This document shows positions 61,173 to 64,000 of a stretch of 64,000 nt of DNA, one piece after another. The stretch comes from Uloborus plumipes (Eukaryota; Arthropoda; Arachnida; Araneae; Uloboridae): NCBI GenBank assembly GCA_038373865.1, contig JAXGGA010004438.1, positions 1-64,000 of the forward strand. The letters are read 5' to 3'. Positions within the stretch are counted from its first letter, which is position 1. Every line of letters starts with the position of its first letter. A program made the position numbers and the translations under genes. The notes beneath the pieces are model-generated. The model saw only the letters and a program-made list of their open reading frames with translations. It made no database searches and was not told the origin of the DNA.

Positions 61173-63247
61173 CAGGTGCGGGTCCAGAACAAGCTCTCGG
61201 AGGGGGCCGTCCTCTGTGTATGTAAAAAGGGGGAGGGATTGGTTTATAAAAAAAGTGCTTTGGCAAAAACTTCTTCAATAGTTAACTATGAAATTTCATA
61301 CATTAGTTATAAACAAAAGAATGCGGTTAAATTCTAGATTTCCTAACATACAAACATGTAAATTTACTTTTGTTTGCAATTTTGAAGCAAAATAAAACTA
61401 CAAGACAATCACAGTAAATATTAGCTAACATTAATCCATGTCTAAAATTTATTGAGCATCGTTTATAAGTATCAGTTGATGTATGACTGAAAAAATACCA
61501 AACAAGTTATGGTAAATACTTTAACAAAAAATAAAATAAAATAAAATTCGTGTTTAATTAAGAGTTTGAAAAGCCAGATTATATAACTTTCATCAAAACA
61601 TTAAATTTACTTATATTAAAAAAAATTTAAACGAGGAAAAAACAAATGCTTGAAAAGAAAAAAATTCTACCAAATTAGAAAATCGTTCTTTTTCCTGTTT
61701 CAGCTAGAGATGTTACTGTCTGAAGAATTGTTTGAAAAGGCTGAAAAAAAAAAAAAAAAATCTAGATTTGCTTCTATGCAGGGGTGATTGTGAGTTCATA
61801 AAAAAATACCTGAAAATTTTAAAGAGAAAATGTGTGTGTGTGTGTGGGGGGGGGGGGGTTCAAAACCAAGGCTCCTATTACTTATGCACAACTAATTTTA
61901 TAACAATACATACTTAATAATTAATTTCCTTTTATAAACTAACACATTTCATATATTCGAATAGTTTCAAATAGTTTTTAGTCAAAATATTGTGCTTGCA
62001 TTTAATTGAATAGTAAATGAGTAATAAAGTTACGTTAGAGCTGGTGTTGAACAAATTATCTCCAAAAAAATATTTTAAGGAGAATGCAAAAATGTAACGG
62101 AATTACTATTTGTTGTGCAAAAATATTTATGAAGTAATGAAAAGTTGGATTTGTTACTGAAAATATAGAAAAGAATTGATCTAGATGCAGTACCCATAAA
62201 TCTCCTCAAAGATTTCGCATTTGTTAATACTGAAGAAAAAACTATTTAATGATATTATGTATGTGTTAAAAAACTTAAATAGTTGAAACAAAAATCAAAT
62301 TCAGCCACAGATTCAGCATTTGACTTTTTGGCATTTGACACTCTAAAAAAGCATGGAATTTTGTTTTAAACTTTTATTTTAATGATTTGATCAAAATAAA
62401 AAGAAGTGTTTGTCTTTCAACAAGGAATAGCCAGCATCGAAAATGCGAAATATATCATTCTCACAGCGGACGCACAAAGAGATCGCAATTTTCAAAATTA
62501 AGGCGTTAAAAGTATGAAAATGGCATATAAAAGAATTCAAATAAACTTACTTCAGATTTATAATCAAAACTTCTACGATAACCATATTATTTTTACTATC
62601 CACATAATTGAAGCAAAATAAAATTAAATCAGATCTTCAAATTTCAACTTTGACATTTTGATTTTCATAAAAGACACAGAATTTCGCGGAATTTATTTTA
62701 AATTAAAATTTTTTAAACATAAATAGAAACATATTTCATTTAATTGTCTCCTAACTAAGAGTAATACGCATCAAAAATGAGAGAAATTCGATTCTCATAT
62801 CGGATGCAAAAGGATTGCATTTTTTTTTTTAATTGAAGGCCTCAAAATCAAAAAAAAGATGAAAATAAAATAATTTATTTTTTTCAGTAAAAAAACAATT
62901 AGAATGCCATCTTAACATTCCTATTCGATGAATATTATTAATAATTATCGGTATAATCATCAAAAAGTCAGAAAAGTAAAAAAAAAAAAAAAAATCGGAG
63001 GTGGGATTTTTTTTTTTTTTAATTTTATTTCCGGTATTTTCGATTATGAAAATACCGGAACCGATCATGAAAATACCGGAAATCCGGTAAAATACTGGAA
63101 CACAATCACCCCTGCTTCTATGTAAAAAATAGTGGCACAGTTAATAGAATTTTAAATATGCAAGACCTAGTTTTCATTTTTGAAAATTTCTCTTCGCTCT
63201 CGGAGGGGGCCATGGCCCCCACAGCCCCTCCTCTGGACCTGCCACTG
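61173..63247. mobile_element. 2-kb hAT element, host of a nested hAT
   Basis: Left end CAGGTGCGGGTCCAGAAC, then CTCTCGGAGGGGGCC; right end GGCCCCCACAGCCCCTCC, then TGGACCTGCCACTG. Flanks GTTATAGC and GTTATAGT agree at seven of eight. Non-coding apart from chance frames. Confidence 0.88.
61779..63114. mobile_element. 1.34-kb hAT element nested in the 2-kb hAT
   Basis: Ends CAGGGGTGATTGTG and CACAATCACCCCTG with a perfect 8-bp duplication CTTCTATG (61771-61778 and 63115-63122). AAATACCGGAA words repeat next to the right end. No transposase frame. Confidence 0.92.
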
Positions 63248-63255
63248 GTTATAGT

Positions 63256-64000
63256 AGTTGTGGTTTTGGACTAATAAAGTTATATTTAAACTAAACACGC
63301 ATATACTTTCAACAGGATATCTTGGAATGCAAGAAATAACCAAGAGTAAACTCTTTTCCTGTGAATAGCTAACATATCAGTGGTTTATTTAAAAAAATTT
63401 TTTGAAGTTCCAACTGCCCCCTTAGTGAGAAAAATGGATGCCAAGATGGTTAAAATCGTACGTTTCTTGCCTCATGGCTTGTCGTTAAGCTTAAATATCT
63501 CCAAGAAGGAGTGATAAACCCAAGTTATGCATTGTGTAGCCATATAATAGCAAACATCTGTACACTACCAGAAAGTGAGTAAGCCTTTGGTTATGTCTTC
63601 CTTTTTTCGGAATAAATTCCTCAATTTCGGCAAAATCAAGTTTTTGTGGGGGAAAATTCTAAGAGTACTGTACCTTAGCTATTCTCATTATGAGTATTCC
63701 AGTATTTTTTTCTGAATGCCTGGAGTTACTCGTTTCCATAGATAGACAACACTTTTTTATTGCATGATTACAATTTTTAAGAAAAAAAAAACTAAACATC
63801 AGTTTATCGGTATTTCGAGGGGGCGGGCACACTTCGAGGGTTTGTATCTCAGAAAATACGTGGAGCAGGAACCTAAAAATTGGGACTCTTCCATGCCTCT
63901 GGACAATCAACCCGTGTGCCGCATTTAAAGAAACTCCCAGTCGATCGTGCAACCCACTTTTCTGTTTTTAGGCGAGTCGGTATGGAATCACTCAGTAATG
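63256..64000. other. No recognisable feature
   Basis: No supported gene or repeat to the window edge. Confidence 0.5.

Overview
This is an AT-rich, gene-poor piece of a large animal nuclear genome, almost certainly from an arthropod and perhaps an arachnid. The arthropod call rests on the transposon content: a DD41D (rosa-like) mariner, a DUF4817-type transposase start, arthropod-style hAT, piggyBac and pogo relatives, and short Helitrons. The arachnid guess is inference from general resemblance only. There are no bacterial operons, no CRISPR array and no intact transposon gene. Nearly all short open frames are chance frames or mirror images inside palindromes and microsatellites.

Only two places look like host coding sequence, both on the minus strand. 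The convincing one is a GC-rich exon at 37946-38162 with good splice sites, encoding a membrane helix plus a basic, proline-rich segment. The weaker one is a GC-rich block at 13483-13850 with a possible 23-codon first exon ending at a GTGAGC donor. Whether they belong to one gene cannot be told from the window.

Layout. 0.5-9.2 kb: scattered non-autonomous elements (CACTGTAAA family, hAT-like, GGGG-ended, piggyBac-type MITE, a Helitron). 9.6-13.5 kb: a decayed tandem array with a unit of about 308 bp, broken by two MITEs. 13.85-17.76 kb: a second array with units of about 480-520 bp, split by a dead mariner. 17.8-31.2 kb: CACTGTAAA blocks flanked by long direct duplications, a tRNA-derived SINE, a 1.67 kb palindrome, pogo-like elements, a Helitron, and a palindrome inside a TA microsatellite. 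33.1-35.9 kb: more CACTGTAAA copies, one with an insertion whose empty site can be read from the same family. 35.97-37.23 kb: a 1,255-base tract with no G at all on the plus strand, next to a truncated transposon. 37.9-46 kb: the host exon, a 1.56 kb palindrome and several MITEs. 49.1-60.4 kb: a dead hAT transposase gene broken by a second hAT (which carries a third), a piggyBac, and a 4.3 kb Harbinger/ISL2EU-like element that carries a palindrome with tRNA-like arms. 61.2-63.2 kb: another hAT-in-hAT nest.

The elements do not form a working system. They form a layered insertion record, and several target-site duplications let the order be read directly. The two most unusual signals are the G-free tract and the palindrome with convergent tRNA-like arms.
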